Part shown: piece after piece, positions 38,833 through 50,228 of the stretch
Layout of the letters: every line of letters starts with the position of its first letter
Position numbering within the stretch: the stretch's first letter is position 1
Source: Branchinecta lynchi
Lineage: Eukaryota > Arthropoda > Branchiopoda > Anostraca > Branchinectidae
Assembly: GCA_023053575.1 (NCBI GenBank)
Contig: JAKZAP010000016.1
Location: 20,168,030 to 20,232,029 of the forward strand
Length of the DNA stretch: 64,000 bases
Reading direction: 5' to 3'
Notes under the pieces: model-generated
What the model saw: the letters and a program-made list of their open reading frames with translations, nothing else
Databases searched by the model: none
Told to the model about the DNA's origin: nothing
Translations under genes and position numbers: made by a program

Positions 38833-41800
38833 AAAAGCGTGAACTAGACCTACGTTGCCCGGGCAACGTGAAGTGTTGCGGCAACCTTTGTCCGGCTTCG
38901 CCGGCTAAAGTGTTGCGAGACCAACACTTTGGTTTTGTTTCTTCGCTGTCGGTTAAATGCTGAAATTGTCAACTTATCGAAGCTTTTAAAACGGTATGTT
39001 CTAAAAAGAATAATCACATAATCAAAAGCTGTTCTTTAGCGTTGTAAAACCAACAACAAAACAATATCGAAAGAAGGCTATCCGTAACGTTTCAGGATTA
39101 AAATACCACAGATGACAATATTAATTATTACAAAACTACCTTATTGTTTTACATTACCGTATCGTTTGTACCCGTTGCGTAAACAGTTAATCGTAGGTTA
39201 TAGCGATAGACCATCGATACAAACTTTCTTCCTGTCATATTTACAGAAATTGCGCACCAATTTTCAAAAATTTCTAGCCCCTCGTGAACCGATCTTACTT
39301 ACAAGTCCGTCTCCCGTGATTGACATCAAATTCACCGGAAACAAATAATGGATACACCAGCTATCAAAAGTTGCAAACCCCTCATCGCTGAAGATGATTA
39401 TAGCATACAAGCCGATTATTACTTACAAGTCCCATGCATGTCTTACAATTGGGAACAAAATTGTTCTTACCATCGAATACACCTGAGACAAATAACAGGT
39501 ATACCAACTAGCAAAAGCTGCAAACTCCTCGTTGCCGAAGATGATTATGAGCTAACAGTCGACTGTTGCTTACAATCGACTGTTGCTTACAAGTCCCTTA
39601 CATGTCTCACAACTGGTATCGCCTATTTTTGGTTTCAGTGTGTACCTTACTCCTGAAGTTGTCAACCCCTTGAAACTTTCAAACTGGTTTATCTCATGAA
39701 GGATTTTTGTTCAAAAAAACGGATGGCATATATTTTGATCAGCTCTTCAAGGGCTATCGATTGCCCTAACCACAACAAAAGCATATCGGAAAAAGGGACT
39801 AAATTGACTTTGCAGTCAGTTGAACTTTATCCTTTTCAATCGTAGACATCGTGACAGATGAAAACTTGGAATAATATCCTATATAATCTAGTTGGTATTA
39901 TAAAGCTATCCATAACTTTTTAGGATGAAAATACCATAGATGACACTATTAATTATTACGAAACTACCTTGTTTTACATTACAGTATCGTTTTTACCCGT
40001 TGCGTTAACAGTAAATCCTAGGTTACAGCGATAGACCAACGATGAAAACTTTCTTACCGTCAGATTTATATAAATCGAATACAATGTGCAACAATTTGCA
40101 CAAATTTCTAGCCCCTCGTGCACCGATTCTACTGACAAGTCCCTTTCCCGTGATAGACATCAAGTTCACCGGATAAAAATAATAGGTACACCGACTAGCA
40201 AAAGTTGCAAACCCCTCATCGCTGAAGATTTGTGAAGCATAACAGCCAATTATTACTTACAAGTCCCTTGCATGTTTTACATTTGGGAACCAAATTGTTC
40301 ATCAAATGACAGGTATGCCAACTAGCGAGAGCTGCAAACCCCTCATTGCCGAAGATGATTATGAGCTAACAGTCGCCTGTCGCGTACAAGTCCCCTAAAT
40401 TTCTCACCACTGGTATCGCCTATTTTTGGTTTCAGTGTGTACCTTACTACTGAAGTTGTCAACCCCTTGAAACTTTCAAACTGGTGTATCTCATAAAGGA
40501 ATTTTTTTTACCAAAAAATGGATGTCATATACTTTGATCAGCTCATCAGCGGCTATCGATTGCCGTCGAAGTTGAACTTTATCCTTTTCAATCGTAGATA
40601 TCGTGACGGATGAAAACTTGGATTAATATCTTATATAATCTAGTTGATATTATAAAGCTATCCGTAACTTCTTTTCAGGATTAAAATACCATAGATGACA
40701 CTATTAATTATTACAAAATTACCTTATTGTTTTACATTACCGTATCGTTTGTACCCGTTGCGTAAACAGTTAATCCTAGGTTATAGCGATAGACCATCGA
40801 TACAAACTTTCTTACTGTCATATTTACAGAAATCGAATACAATCTGCACCAATTTTCAAAAATGTCTAGCCCCTCGTGAACCGATTCTTACTTACAAGTC
40901 CGTCTCCCGTGATTGACATCAAATTCACCGGAAACAAATAATGGATATACCAGCTATCAAAAGTTGCAAGCCCCTCATCGCTGAATATGATTATAGCATA
41001 AGCTTTTTAAACGGGATGTTCTAAAAAAAATAAATCATATGATCAAAAGGTATTCTTCAGCGTTGTAAAAACAACAACAAAATAATACAGGAAGAAGGGA
41101 CTAAATTAACTTTGCAGTCAGTTGTACTTTATCCTTTTCAATCGTAGACATCGTGGCGGATGAAAACTTGGCACAATATCTTATATAATCTAGTTGGTAA
41201 TAGAAAGCTATTCGTAACTTTTCAGGATTAAAATACCATAGATGACACTATTAATTATTATGAAACTACCTCATTGCTTTACATTTTCGTTTGTATCCGT
41301 TGTGTAAACAGTTAATCCTCGGTTACATTGATAGACCATCGACACAAACTTTCTTACCGTCAGATTTATAGAAATCGAATACAATGTGCACCCATTTGCA
41401 AAAATTCCTAGCCCCTCGTGAACCGATTCCTACTTACAAGTCCCTCTCCCGTGATATACATTAAGTTAACCGGAAACAAATAATGGGTACACCAGCTAGC
41501 AAAGCTGCAAACCCATCATCGCAGAAGATGATTGTAGCATAACAGCCGATTATTACTTACAAGTCCCTTGCATATCTTACCATTGGGAACCAAATTGTTC
41601 TTACCATCGGATACACCGGAAACAAATAACAGGTATACCAACTAGCAAAAGCTGCAAACCCCTCATTACCGAAGATGATTATGGGCTAACAGTCGACTGT
41701 TGCTAAAAAGTCCCCTATATGTATCATAACTGGTATCAGTGGTATCGCCTATTTTTGGTTTCAATGTACCTTACTATGAAGTTGTCAACCCCTTTGAAAT

Positions 41801-42670
41801 TTTCAAACTGGTGTATCTCATGAAGGAATTTTTGTACCAAAAAATGGATGACATATACTTTTATCAGCTCATCAATGGCTATTGATTGCCGTCTCAAAAA
41901 AAATTCTACCTGTCTTAGTTCAAAAGTTGACTTTTTTGCCGTAGGCCAACTTTCTAACGTCACGACTTAGAAAGGAGCAAAGGATAATCTCTAGTTTCTT
42001 TAGCATTGAGAGAACTTTTAAAGTTTAAGAGGCACATCTGATACCGTTACTCTACCACAAACCAAAGTGCAAAAAAAAAAATTATAAACTCAGCTGAAAT
42101 CGTCGCAGACATGGACAGAAACAATAGATGGCAGCACTTTCGGACCCGTGGGAAAAAGCCACTTTTTTGTCTCTGTAGATTTTTCTATTTATCACTCAAA
42201 GAAGATATGTTGGCTGTGGGGCCGGGTAACTGCCGCACATATTTAACACTTATAGATTTTAGTCCATCTTCAATTTGAAACTGGTGCCTGCCTGCTTGCG
42301 TGCTAGAACGGAGCTTTCCACTCGAAAGCAGAAACATCTTTTGATGAAACGAAAGGTTCGCTACACAACTTCAGATAGTCCTCTCTCACATAGGCTATAC
42401 AACTCCACTTCACTTCGCAAACCATAGGCTCTGGCTCGAGGACAAGCAAAAACCATCCTTATTGGCCCCAGGCAAGAGTTCTACGGAGCTTTCCAAAATG
42501 TAATGTCATATTCATCAATCCGGCCTAAGGTCCACACTTTCCGTAAAAAACGCACAGGTTAGACCCTTCTCAGTTACCAGGAATAAAATGAAATCGGAGT
42601 CATAGGAAAAAAAAAAAAAAAAAAAAAAAAAACGAGGACAAAACCAAAGTGTTGCTCTCGCAACACAATA
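38833..42670 (+). repeat. Array of four 0.75-kb units bounded by inverted GTGTTGC ends
   Basis: The left end has AAGTGTTGCGAGACCAACAC and the right end GTGTTGCTCTCGCAACAC followed leftwards by the same ACCAAAG block in reverse, so the ends are inverted. Inside, the marker AATCGTAGACATCGTGAC occurs at 39839, 40598 and 41140, and the marker GCCTATTTTTGGTTTCAGTG at 39629, 40427 and 41749. Third unit truncated. Within each unit AGCAAAAGTTGCAAACCCCT recurs as a 120-130 base sub-repeat. Non-coding. An A27 run lies at 42606-42632. Confidence 0.75.
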
Positions 42671-42927
42671 CGGGGAATGCTTCGAAATTGGATTTTGTTC
42701 TAAAAAAAAAATGTAGTTGACGAAATTATGTCTGGATCCACTTTATTTTTGGTTTTCTTTATTCTGACTGTTTCTAATTAATTTTGCATTGCACCAACAC
42801 CAGCAAAAATTGATTCCCCTCCAAATCTGAAAGGGAGTCCTTTTCGATGATGGTGATGATAATCGGAGCACTCACGGTCGGTGAGGACTCGCGAGAATAC
42901 GGGGAGTGAGTCCCGGGACAAACAAAA
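42650..42927 (+). mobile_element. PIF/Harbinger-like MITE, right part of a split copy
   Basis: Starts AATACGGGGAATGCTTCG and runs to GGGACAAACAAAAAC, then joins a second copy of the FB3 right arm (42928-43133). Its left part is at 38740-38832. Confidence 0.7.
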
Positions 42928-43133
42928 ACTCTTACTTCCATGGAAGATCCTTTGCAAAAATAGAATTATACGGTTAAGGAGTAACCCAGTCAACATTTCC
43001 AGGAAGTATCTGGCGAAGAATGATGATAAAACGCCCATAATTTAATTTCAAATTTGAAAGTCCTATACTTTTTAATGTTAAATTTGTTCGTTAGGATCCC
43101 GTCCGTTTTCGTCGGATACGGTGCAATCTCTAT
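42928..43133 (+). repeat. Duplicate of the FB3 right arm
   Basis: Nearly identical to 38540-38739, including CTTCCATGGAAGATCC and GTCGGATACGGTGCAATC. It marks a recent local duplication. Confidence 0.8.
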
Positions 43134-43547
43134 AGGCGTATTCTCGCCGTTCCCCGAGGACTCATCGGGGAATCGAAGGTAACGGCGAGAATAGAGGGAG
43201 TCACTCCATGCGGACTCCGCCTACAGAAACAGCGAGAATACGGGGAATGCTTCTAAATTGGATTTTGTTCTAAAAAAAAAATGTAGTTGACGAAATTATG
43301 TCTGGATCCACTTTATTTTTGGTTTTCTTTATTCTGACTGTTTCTAATTAATTTTACATTGCACCAACACCAGCAAAAATTGATTCCCCTCCAAATCTGA
43401 AAGGGAGTCCTTTTGATGATGGTGATGATAAACGGAGCACTCACGGTCGGTGAGGACTCGCGAGAATACGGGGAGTGAGTCCCCGGGACAAACAAAAACG
43501 CGGGGACTCCTCAAGTGGAGTCCTCGGGGAACGGCGAGAATACGCCT
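43134..43547. mobile_element. PIF/Harbinger-like MITE, complete copy, 414 bp
   Basis: Inverted ends of about 30 bases starting AGGCGTATTCTCGCCGTTCC, with 3-base TSD TAT on both sides. The second complete copy at 52297 has TSD TTA. No coding frame. Confidence 0.85.
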
Positions 43548-43569
43548 TATATAACGTCATACGCGTTCT

Positions 43570-43841
43570 GAGCCTCGTTTTTGTTGCAATAGCGCTGCCG
43601 CATCGCTGCTGCAGCACTTCTTTGCTTTTATGTGTTTTTGGATTCACTTTCTTCTTGGTTGAAGCGGCAGCGCTGAAGCATCTTGCAAGGAAGCACGGAC
43701 TTGGTCGGTGAGCAAGTCCGCGATTCTCGAGAAGCGCTACCGTCTTCCTAGGAAGCGCTGCAGTGCAAAAACGGATGTAGGAAGAATCAGTCCGGAATCG
43801 GCCGAGAAGTTGACCTGCAGCATGCAACAAAAACGAGGCTC
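43570..43841. mobile_element. MITE with GAGCCTCG termini, copy 2 (inverted)
   Basis: 272 bases with the same ends as 26182-26460, in opposite orientation. It lies 22 bases after the PIF-like MITE. Confidence 0.8.
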
Positions 43842-44324
43842 TGTACTGTACTTGTGAGCTGTGGGCCTAATCAGTGCTTCCACTTCTACTGTATTTCAAA
43901 GTAGAATACTTTATTTTGGACCATTCTACTTTTTAATTTTCTAATCTACTTTACTACTTTATTTCTACTGTTTTTGGCCTTTTCATACTTTATATCTACT
44001 CTTTTTTGTCTTTTGGTTGGATTACCAAGCAGAAAAGAAGTTTCTATCCAATAACTTTGTCTGAGACACACTGCGGTTTGAAAAACAATTTGGTTCTCTT
44101 TGAAATTCTCTCAATTTAACCGCGAAAGAGGCTGAATTTTTACTTTTGTTTCCCTGCGGCGCACATTTTAACAGAATTACAAATTATTTTAGCAGAAAAC
44201 AGGATAAAATTTTGCCCGCGGCACACAGTTTAAACACAATCTGATTTGGTGCCAAAATATCTGTAGGCTAGGCCAAGTGAAAACAGTCAGATTTTCAAAG
44301 TTTTTGCCTGTTGTGCACCATTTG
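43842..44324. other. No gene; CTACTTT-rich stretch
   Basis: TTCTACTTTT-type pentamers are repeated around 43890-44010. No exon is supported. Confidence 0.35.
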
Positions 44325-44332
44325 CACAGAAC

Positions 44333-44482
44333 CAAGGCCGTATACGGGGGGGGGGTCAATCATTTTTATAGGCTTTCCCCTCTGATCTACGTCTTTTTTA
44401 AAACTTTTTTGTGCGACCCCCAGGCAACCCTCCCCCCCCGAAAGGCACCCTCCCCCGAAATAAATTCCTGGATACGGGCCTG
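44333..44482. mobile_element. hAT-like MITE, 150 bp
   Basis: CAAGGCCGTATACGGGG to GGATACGGGCCTG, flanked by CACAGAAC and CACAAAAG (six of eight match). Same family as 22968-23142, with CTTTCCCCTCTGATCTACGT inside. Confidence 0.75.
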
Positions 44483-44490
44483 CACAAAAG

Positions 44491-46470
44491 TCTCAGTATT
44501 TTTCAGAAAACAGGATTTTTTCTCAGAATTTTTGCCTCCGGCGCATAGCTTTAACGCAATCTGGAAAGACAAAAATATCTGTAAGTTTGGAGAAAACAGG
44601 ATGATTTAAAAAAAAATTTGCCTGCGGCGCACAGTTTCAACAAAATATGGTTTTATATTAGAAATTCCATATTTTAGAAGAAAAATATTTTTTTTAGTTT
44701 TTAAGTTACCGTATTCCTGAAGGGAAAGGTTGAAAATAAATGAACTCATTAAGCATTGACGTGTGAAATAATGAGGCTGGTGATTGCATTACTCCAGAAT
44801 TAAGCCCGCCTTTTGACATAAAACTACTTTTTTTTTTAATTATCGAAATCTACTTTTATCTACTTTATTTTGAAGAGAGGGTCGAGCAGTGGGGCCTTGT
44901 GGCGATGATTTCAAATATCTTTCGACGTGCTTGGTGTACTGTGAAGACTTAACCGAAAGTATTCAGGAAGGCCAGTCCAGGCCAGTCTCCTGTTCTAGTT
45001 CAGTTTGCAGTGTCGTTTGCTCGGGGTAGGATTTGCCTATGCTTATTTTGGGAATATTTTCTGTGAAAGCCCATAGTTCCTTTGCATGTCTTGGCTGTGT
45101 TTGGGGCATTCCAGGGCATTCAGGCTGGGTTGCGGTGCTGAATGTATGAATATAGGAAATCCACAAAAAGCCCCATCAGCAGTGCAGGAGGGGTATCCAA
45201 CCTCAGCCAAGATTTCAAATTTCCAGAGAAGTCTTTCCTTCAGAATAATCTATCTGGCTTAAAAAGGAACCAACAAGTATGACAAACAAATTAGATTGAA
45301 GCTAATGAATGGTTGAAGCTAATAAATATTGCTTCAATATATCTAGTTAAAGTTAAACATATTTTTCTTTTCAAACAAGATCCCTTCATTCTAACCTTAC
45401 CTTGAAAGGAACCAACAAATATGACAAACATACTAGATTGAAGCCAGCCTAATTGAATGGTTTACAGACTAAATAAACAAATATTGCTTCAGTATTTCTA
45501 GCTAAACATATTTTCCTTTTAAAACTAGAGCACCTCATTCTAACGTCAGCTCGAATTCCTCACCGTGACTTACAAATGATGAAAAAGGTAGAGCTACCAA
45601 AGTTACGCAGCTACACCAGTAAACTGCCTGTTCTTTGTACTTGAACACCATATTCACACTTTCTATTATATTCCATTTGCAGCTACTCCCAATGCATAAA
45701 ACACCCACCTGGCTTAGCTTGGCAGGGTAAAGACGCGCAGCATTAGCCCTCTGCACCACCAAACTTAACGGATTTTTAAATATTTTGGCAGATAACCACA
45801 TAAAAGACGACGAGTGACTCTGAAATCACATGTAAGACAACAGTCCTGTTCGGGACACAAAAATCACAAAGGGCAGAGAGGATCTGCCGTTCTACTTCTT
45901 CTTTGAACCCCCACTTTGAAACACCCACTTTCAATAAGAATCACTAGACAAAATGGCAGCGGCCATGAGCAGGGGCGTCACTATGGGGGGGGGAGGGGGG
46001 CAGGTCTTAAATTATGTAATTATTTTCTGGAGGATCTTGGTGGATCTTAGTTTTTAAGCTGTGTTGAAAATAACCTATTGGAAACAGCTGTAATTTGACA
46101 ACAGTTTGACAATTTCAGTTTGATAGTTCAACAGACGTTTCCCTTTCTCACCTCACAATCTCCAGGAAATGAGAGAAACAGAAATATCTACTGTAATCTT
46201 CTTTTTTTACTCCATTTTCTTTTTCTCTGACTGCTTTGACAGCGTTGCCAGTTCAGTAAATTATATGCTACCCCGAAATTTGAGTGCAGATTTCTTTCCA
46301 TCAGGGGAGTGGAGATATGATATCTTATAACCTTGATTTCTTGTTTTGTAATGCAGAAATGAAAAGTTTGATAAATTGAAGTGCTTGCATGTTAGCCTAC
46401 TGGTTACACAAAGAGACTTGTATGCTTTTGGTTAATTTCTGAATATTACTTCAGCCCAAGCTGACTGCCA
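44491..46470. other. No gene identified
   Basis: 45960-46003 carries GCAGGGGCGTCACTATGG followed by G-rich runs, the left end of the hAT-like family without a visible right end. A 67-codon minus-strand frame at 45166-44963 lacks splice or family support. Confidence 0.35.
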
Positions 46471-46473
46471 ATC

Positions 46474-46698
46474 AGTACAAAACGGATATGTCAGCTGAAC
46501 TTTATTAGAGCTATATATTAGCCCTTCTTGGCGAGGGTTCTCCTTAGGCTCAAGCTGCTCAAATTGGAAAATGAACTTGTGAAGAAAAAAACTGGTTAAT
46601 TTTACTGTTTGAGTGGCTTGAACGTGAAGAGGACCTTGGCCAAGAAGGGCCAAAATATAGTTCTAATAAAATTCAGCTAACATATCCTTTTTGCCCTG
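46474..46698. mobile_element. Hairpin MITE, copy 1
   Basis: Inverted arms each containing AAAACGGATATGTCAGCTGA (right arm with changes), TTATTAGAGCTATAT and GGCCCTTCTTGG-like sequence. A second copy is at 58390-58602. Confidence 0.75.
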
Positions 46699-46699
46699 T

Positions 46700-47465
46700 C
46701 AAATATGGTTAATTTCTGGGTGTTTTTGGTCTGATCCGTTGTTTTTGGCAGCGTTAACAGCAACTTATTTATAAATTACGTCCCACACATGTCTGGTGTA
46801 TAAAAATGAGCCAAAAAACTGAATGATCTTGTAGGGGCTGTAGCCTATGACAAACATTACAGGGGTGAATTTATTACCTTCAAAACTGGTCTCTATCACT
46901 GTTGAATTCTTCACATTTAGGAATGTTGGTTTTGAAGCATGAGTGCTAAAACGTAAAGCATTAGTTACTTTCCACAAAGAAAACGATGGAAACTGTCTTG
47001 GGACCAAAGCTAGGTATACCTATAGTTGGGCACCTGAAACGACTTAAAGTAATTAAGAATGGTTATCTTTTGATTTTCACTGTTGTCTTCTCTCTTATGG
47101 CACAAATAGGCAAATGCAATCTGTTTTCTTTCCTCGAAAAGAGAAATCCATCCTTAGGTTCATACATCTCTTGAGGCTTTGTTATTGGTTACTTATTCGG
47201 TGTGCATATAAACCTGATGTGAGTGCATGTGATTGTTACAGGTTGAACATACTGCTACCATCTAGGGAAACAGGGGCTGTTGTCATAGACAAGGGGTAAA
47301 TGAGCCCTCATTTGGTGTGATTCTTCTGAAGAACTTTGTATAGGGAAATAAACATTGTTTACTGTTCCCCTCCTGTTTTAACAAGCTTGTTGAGTAGTTC
47401 AGACTTCAAGGTCATTTCTTTATGTCTGCCTAGGAAGATGATCTTTTGAAATCCTTATTTTTCAG
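46700..47465. other. Upstream region or 5' intron of TBCB
   Basis: No coding exon seen. It ends in the splice acceptor CCTTATTTTTCAG at 47453-47465, so at least its 3' part is intron (or an outron if transcripts are trans-spliced). Confidence 0.5.
47453..47465 (+). promoter_or_regulatory. Splice acceptor before TBCB
   Basis: CCTTATTTTTCAG, a pyrimidine tract and AG, ends nine bases before the TBCB start codon. Confidence 0.65.
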
Positions 47466-47474
47466 GTGTGAAAA

Positions 47475-48206
47475 ATGAGCTACCAAGTAGTTACCAACCC
47501 CTTCCTGAATATATTTATCCAGAGTAGCCTCACCTCTATCAGATCTGAGAAAAGGTTTGCCAAGGATCTTAACATCCAGGAGTTAAAAGGCAAGCTAGAA
47601 CTCATAACTGGAGCTTCACCAGCCAGCATGAAAATCCAGGCTCAGACCCATGAGGGAGTTCATGTCTGTAATCTTGATGATGATTCAAAGCTGCTTGGGT
47701 CATATCCCATTGATGACGGCATGATTCTAATGGTCAAAGACGAGAGTAAGCCAATTGGTGAATTTGACGACGTGTCCAAAGTACAGAAGTATGAGCTATC
47801 AGAGGAGGAATACTCTAAAAAACAGAATACGGTCAAGTCATACTTGCTGAATAATAAACTTGGAAAATACAATGAAGAAGAACTAGCAAAAAAGCAGGAA
47901 GAAATTGAGGAAGAGAGGAGGCAGGAAGAAGAAAAGGCAAATTCGATTACAGTAGGAAGCCGATGTGAAGTGTCAGTTCCAGGCCATCCCAACCGCAGGG
48001 GTACAGTGCGTTTTGTAGGCACTGTTCACTTCAAGCCCGGCTACTGGGCTGGAATCCATTACGACGAACCATTTGGGAAAAACGATGGTAGCATTGAAGG
48101 GAAGAGGTATTTTGATTGTCCTCCTAAGTATGGCAGTTTTGTCAAAGTGGGAAATGTTACAGTTGGTGAGTTCCCAGAAGAAGTGATGGATCTTGATGAG
48201 TTTTGA
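47475..48206 (+). CDS. TBCB: Tubulin-folding cofactor B
   Basis: 243 residues, the usual length for TBCB, in one uninterrupted exon. An N-terminal ubiquitin-like domain (about 8-93, with KLELITGASPASMKIQ and LLGSYPIDDGMILMV) is followed by a Lys/Glu-rich coiled coil (about 128-158). The CAP-Gly domain (about 160-230) has GYWAGIHYDEPFGKNDG and GKRYFDCPPKYGSFV. The C-terminus MDLDEF keeps the acidic-acidic-hydrophobic end of the family. TBCB is a cytoplasmic chaperone that takes alpha-tubulin from the CCT chaperonin and, with TBCE, helps alpha/beta-tubulin assembly and disassembly. The start follows the splice acceptor by nine bases. It could be an intron-poor true gene or an old retrocopy that gained a 5' intron; no poly-A tail or flanking repeats are seen. 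Confidence 0.96.
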   Translation: MSYQVVTNPFLNIFIQSSLTSIRSEKRFAKDLNIQELKGKLELITGASPASMKIQAQTHEGVHVCNLDDDSKLLGSYPIDDGMILMVKDESKPIGEFDDVSKVQKYELSEEEYSKKQNTVKSYLLNNKLGKYNEEELAKKQEEIEEERRQEEEKANSITVGSRCEVSVPGHPNRRGTVRFVGTVHFKPGYWAGIHYDEPFGKNDGSIEGKRYFDCPPKYGSFVKVGNVTVGEFPEEVMDLDEF

Positions 48207-48880
48207 TGTGCAGCTGGTAATGTGAAACCATTTCTTTGGAGTCGACTTACTCAATACCTACATGATCTTTTAAAAATGTATTTGCTGAGAGCTACGAAAT
48301 TTGAAAACGTCATTCCATATGTATGCTTGCAGTGCTGAGACTCTTGTGTTGTTGTAGGTTAGAAGTGAAGATTGTCAGCATGGAAGAAGGGAATCATACT
48401 TAAAGGACCTGTCTTACCTATAATACTAACGCAACCTACTTCCATAATCACTCCATTTATTTCTAAACCCGGAGACCCCAATTTCGTACGGTAAATTCTA
48501 ACCCCTCTAACAAAACCAAGCTGATTTTCTCACTTGCCGTCTTTTGCTACCTTCGATGTATATCACGCTGTCGACGGTTGTCTGCAAGAAGTTTGTCCAT
48601 CAGAACGACCGGTTGTGTAAATTGTTTCCCTGTTTTCGCTTTTCGAGTCTCTGAAAAGGCTTAAAACAGTCAAAACTGTGGGTTATTTGTTTGAAAGCAC
48701 AGCCTACTTTTTCATGTATTCAAACATTTTTAAATACTATAAGTTGAATTGTAAATAGTGCGAGGGGTCATTTAAGCTTCACTATCTGCTAACTTCCTTA
48801 ATAAATTGCTAGTTACGAAGCGTCTCTCTCTCTTCGGCTTAGCAATTCAGTTCATTTGTTCAAACGGGCTTTGAGGCATG
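48207..48880 (+). other. TBCB 3' untranslated region and flank
   Basis: Non-coding after the stop. A polyadenylation signal AATAAA lies at 48800-48805, so the 3' UTR is about 0.6 kb. A MITE starts 75 bases further on. Confidence 0.5.
48800..48805 (+). terminator. Polyadenylation signal
   Basis: AATAAA, the first canonical hexamer noticed after the TBCB stop. Confidence 0.5.
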
Positions 48881-49155
48881 AGCCTCGTTTTTGTTGCATG
48901 CTGCAGATCCACTTCTCGGCCGATTCCGGACTGATTCTTTCTACATCCGTTTTTGCACTGCAGTGCTTCCGAGGAAGACGGCAACGCTTCTCGAGAATCA
49001 CGGACTTGCTCCCCGACCAAGTTCGTGCTTCCCTGCAAGATGCTGCAGCGCTGCCGCTTCAACCAAGAAGAAAGTGAATCCAAAAACACATATTATGCAA
49101 AAGCAAAGAAGTGCTGCAGCAACGATGCGGCAGCGCTATTGCAACAAAAACGAGG
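48880..49155. mobile_element. MITE with GAGCCTCG termini, copy 3
   Basis: Same orientation and interior as 26182-26460. Its right end is shortened to CGAGG. Confidence 0.8.
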
Positions 49156-49351
49156 TTATGGAGAGGAGAGTCTTAACTGCTTTGGCTTGTGCTTAATCGG
49201 GTCTCAACGGCCGTCTCAAGGCTTCTCTCTTTGTTGAAAATGGATATGATACCTGTAGATGTCTTGGACCTTTGTGAGAAAGAAATAAAAACGAGGTTGT
49301 CGACGCTTTTCTTGATTAAATATTTATCCCTTTAAGAAGTTAATGGTCCAT

Positions 49352-49510
49352 TTACACACGGCGTAAAATCTGAGCGTATTTTACGCACGTTTTGAGCTTG
49401 AAAAGACTTCTAGCAATACGGACGTATTTAAGTACAAAACGAACCGATTTCTCTAATACGTCCGTATTGCTAGACATCGCTCAAAACGTGATTAAAATAC
49501 GCACGGAAAC
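49352..49510. mobile_element. Short hairpin MITE
   Basis: Arms with GTATTTTACGCACGTTTTGAGC-like sequence and TCTAGCAATACGGACGTATT pair with AATACGTCCGTATTGCTAGA and CAAAACGTGATTAAAATACGC. TSD not determined. Confidence 0.65.
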
Positions 49511-49545
49511 CCACCACAAGCGAGGGATAAATGTAAGTTGCGTTT

Positions 49546-50029
49546 TTGGTCGTAGTTTTGTTCGCCGTTAGCGTAGCCGGTTGCTTAATTTCCGTTTTCA
49601 AACCCCGTCGAAGTTCACCGTTTGCTTAATACTCTTAATGACTATCTCTCCTTGCCGATGCAAAATCTCCGGCCTCTCCGGGTACGTAGCGGAAGAAAGG
49701 CAGAAGTGTTGTCATCTGCTCCCAAAGATCGCGGTGATTGATTGACACAGGATTTGAGTCGTTGAGTTTGAGTCGCACGGACACGCTTACTTCTTCTTCC
49801 TGAGGATCACTGGCCTGTTTTGGACTTAGTCATACACAGTTTTTACGACTCCGGCGATCCTTGCCCGGTTGACGTTTCTTCAACGATTCAATCAGACTTC
49901 GAACTTCCCAGCTCACGAAGTTCGACGATCAGAGATTGAAGGACGAAGAAACTGTGACTGGCGACCAAAAACGGTAATTAAGCAAAGTCCTTTGAGGTTG
50001 AGTTAACTTCAAACTTCGATCAAAAACGC
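49546..50029. mobile_element. TIR element with an internal insertion
   Basis: Ends TGCGTTTTTGGTCG and CGATCAAAAACGCA. 49627-49835 is an insertion homologous to 10735-11090 in reverse. A diverged relative is at 27280-27590. Confidence 0.55.
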
Positions 50030-50228
50030 ACCTGGACATTCCGGTTGATATTTCTTTTGTTGGTGTAGCTTTGGAATTCACGATGTAGTTTATTCTTTGC
50101 TGAGGACAGTTATTGGCAGTGCAACCAATACGGGGTTCACTCTCTTCTGTCTGGAAACCACACCCACAAGTCAACCATCAGAAACCCCGTGACAAAAATT
50201 AATTGGACGTTTGGGATCGTACCACACA

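Noticed and set aside
44963..45166. Minus-strand 67-codon frame as a host exon
   Set aside because: Hydrophilic and plausible composition, but no convincing acceptor or donor and no recognised family.
47475..48206. TBCB as a fresh processed pseudogene
   Set aside because: Frame intact, key CAP-Gly residues kept, no poly-A tail or flanking duplication, and a splice acceptor directly upstream.
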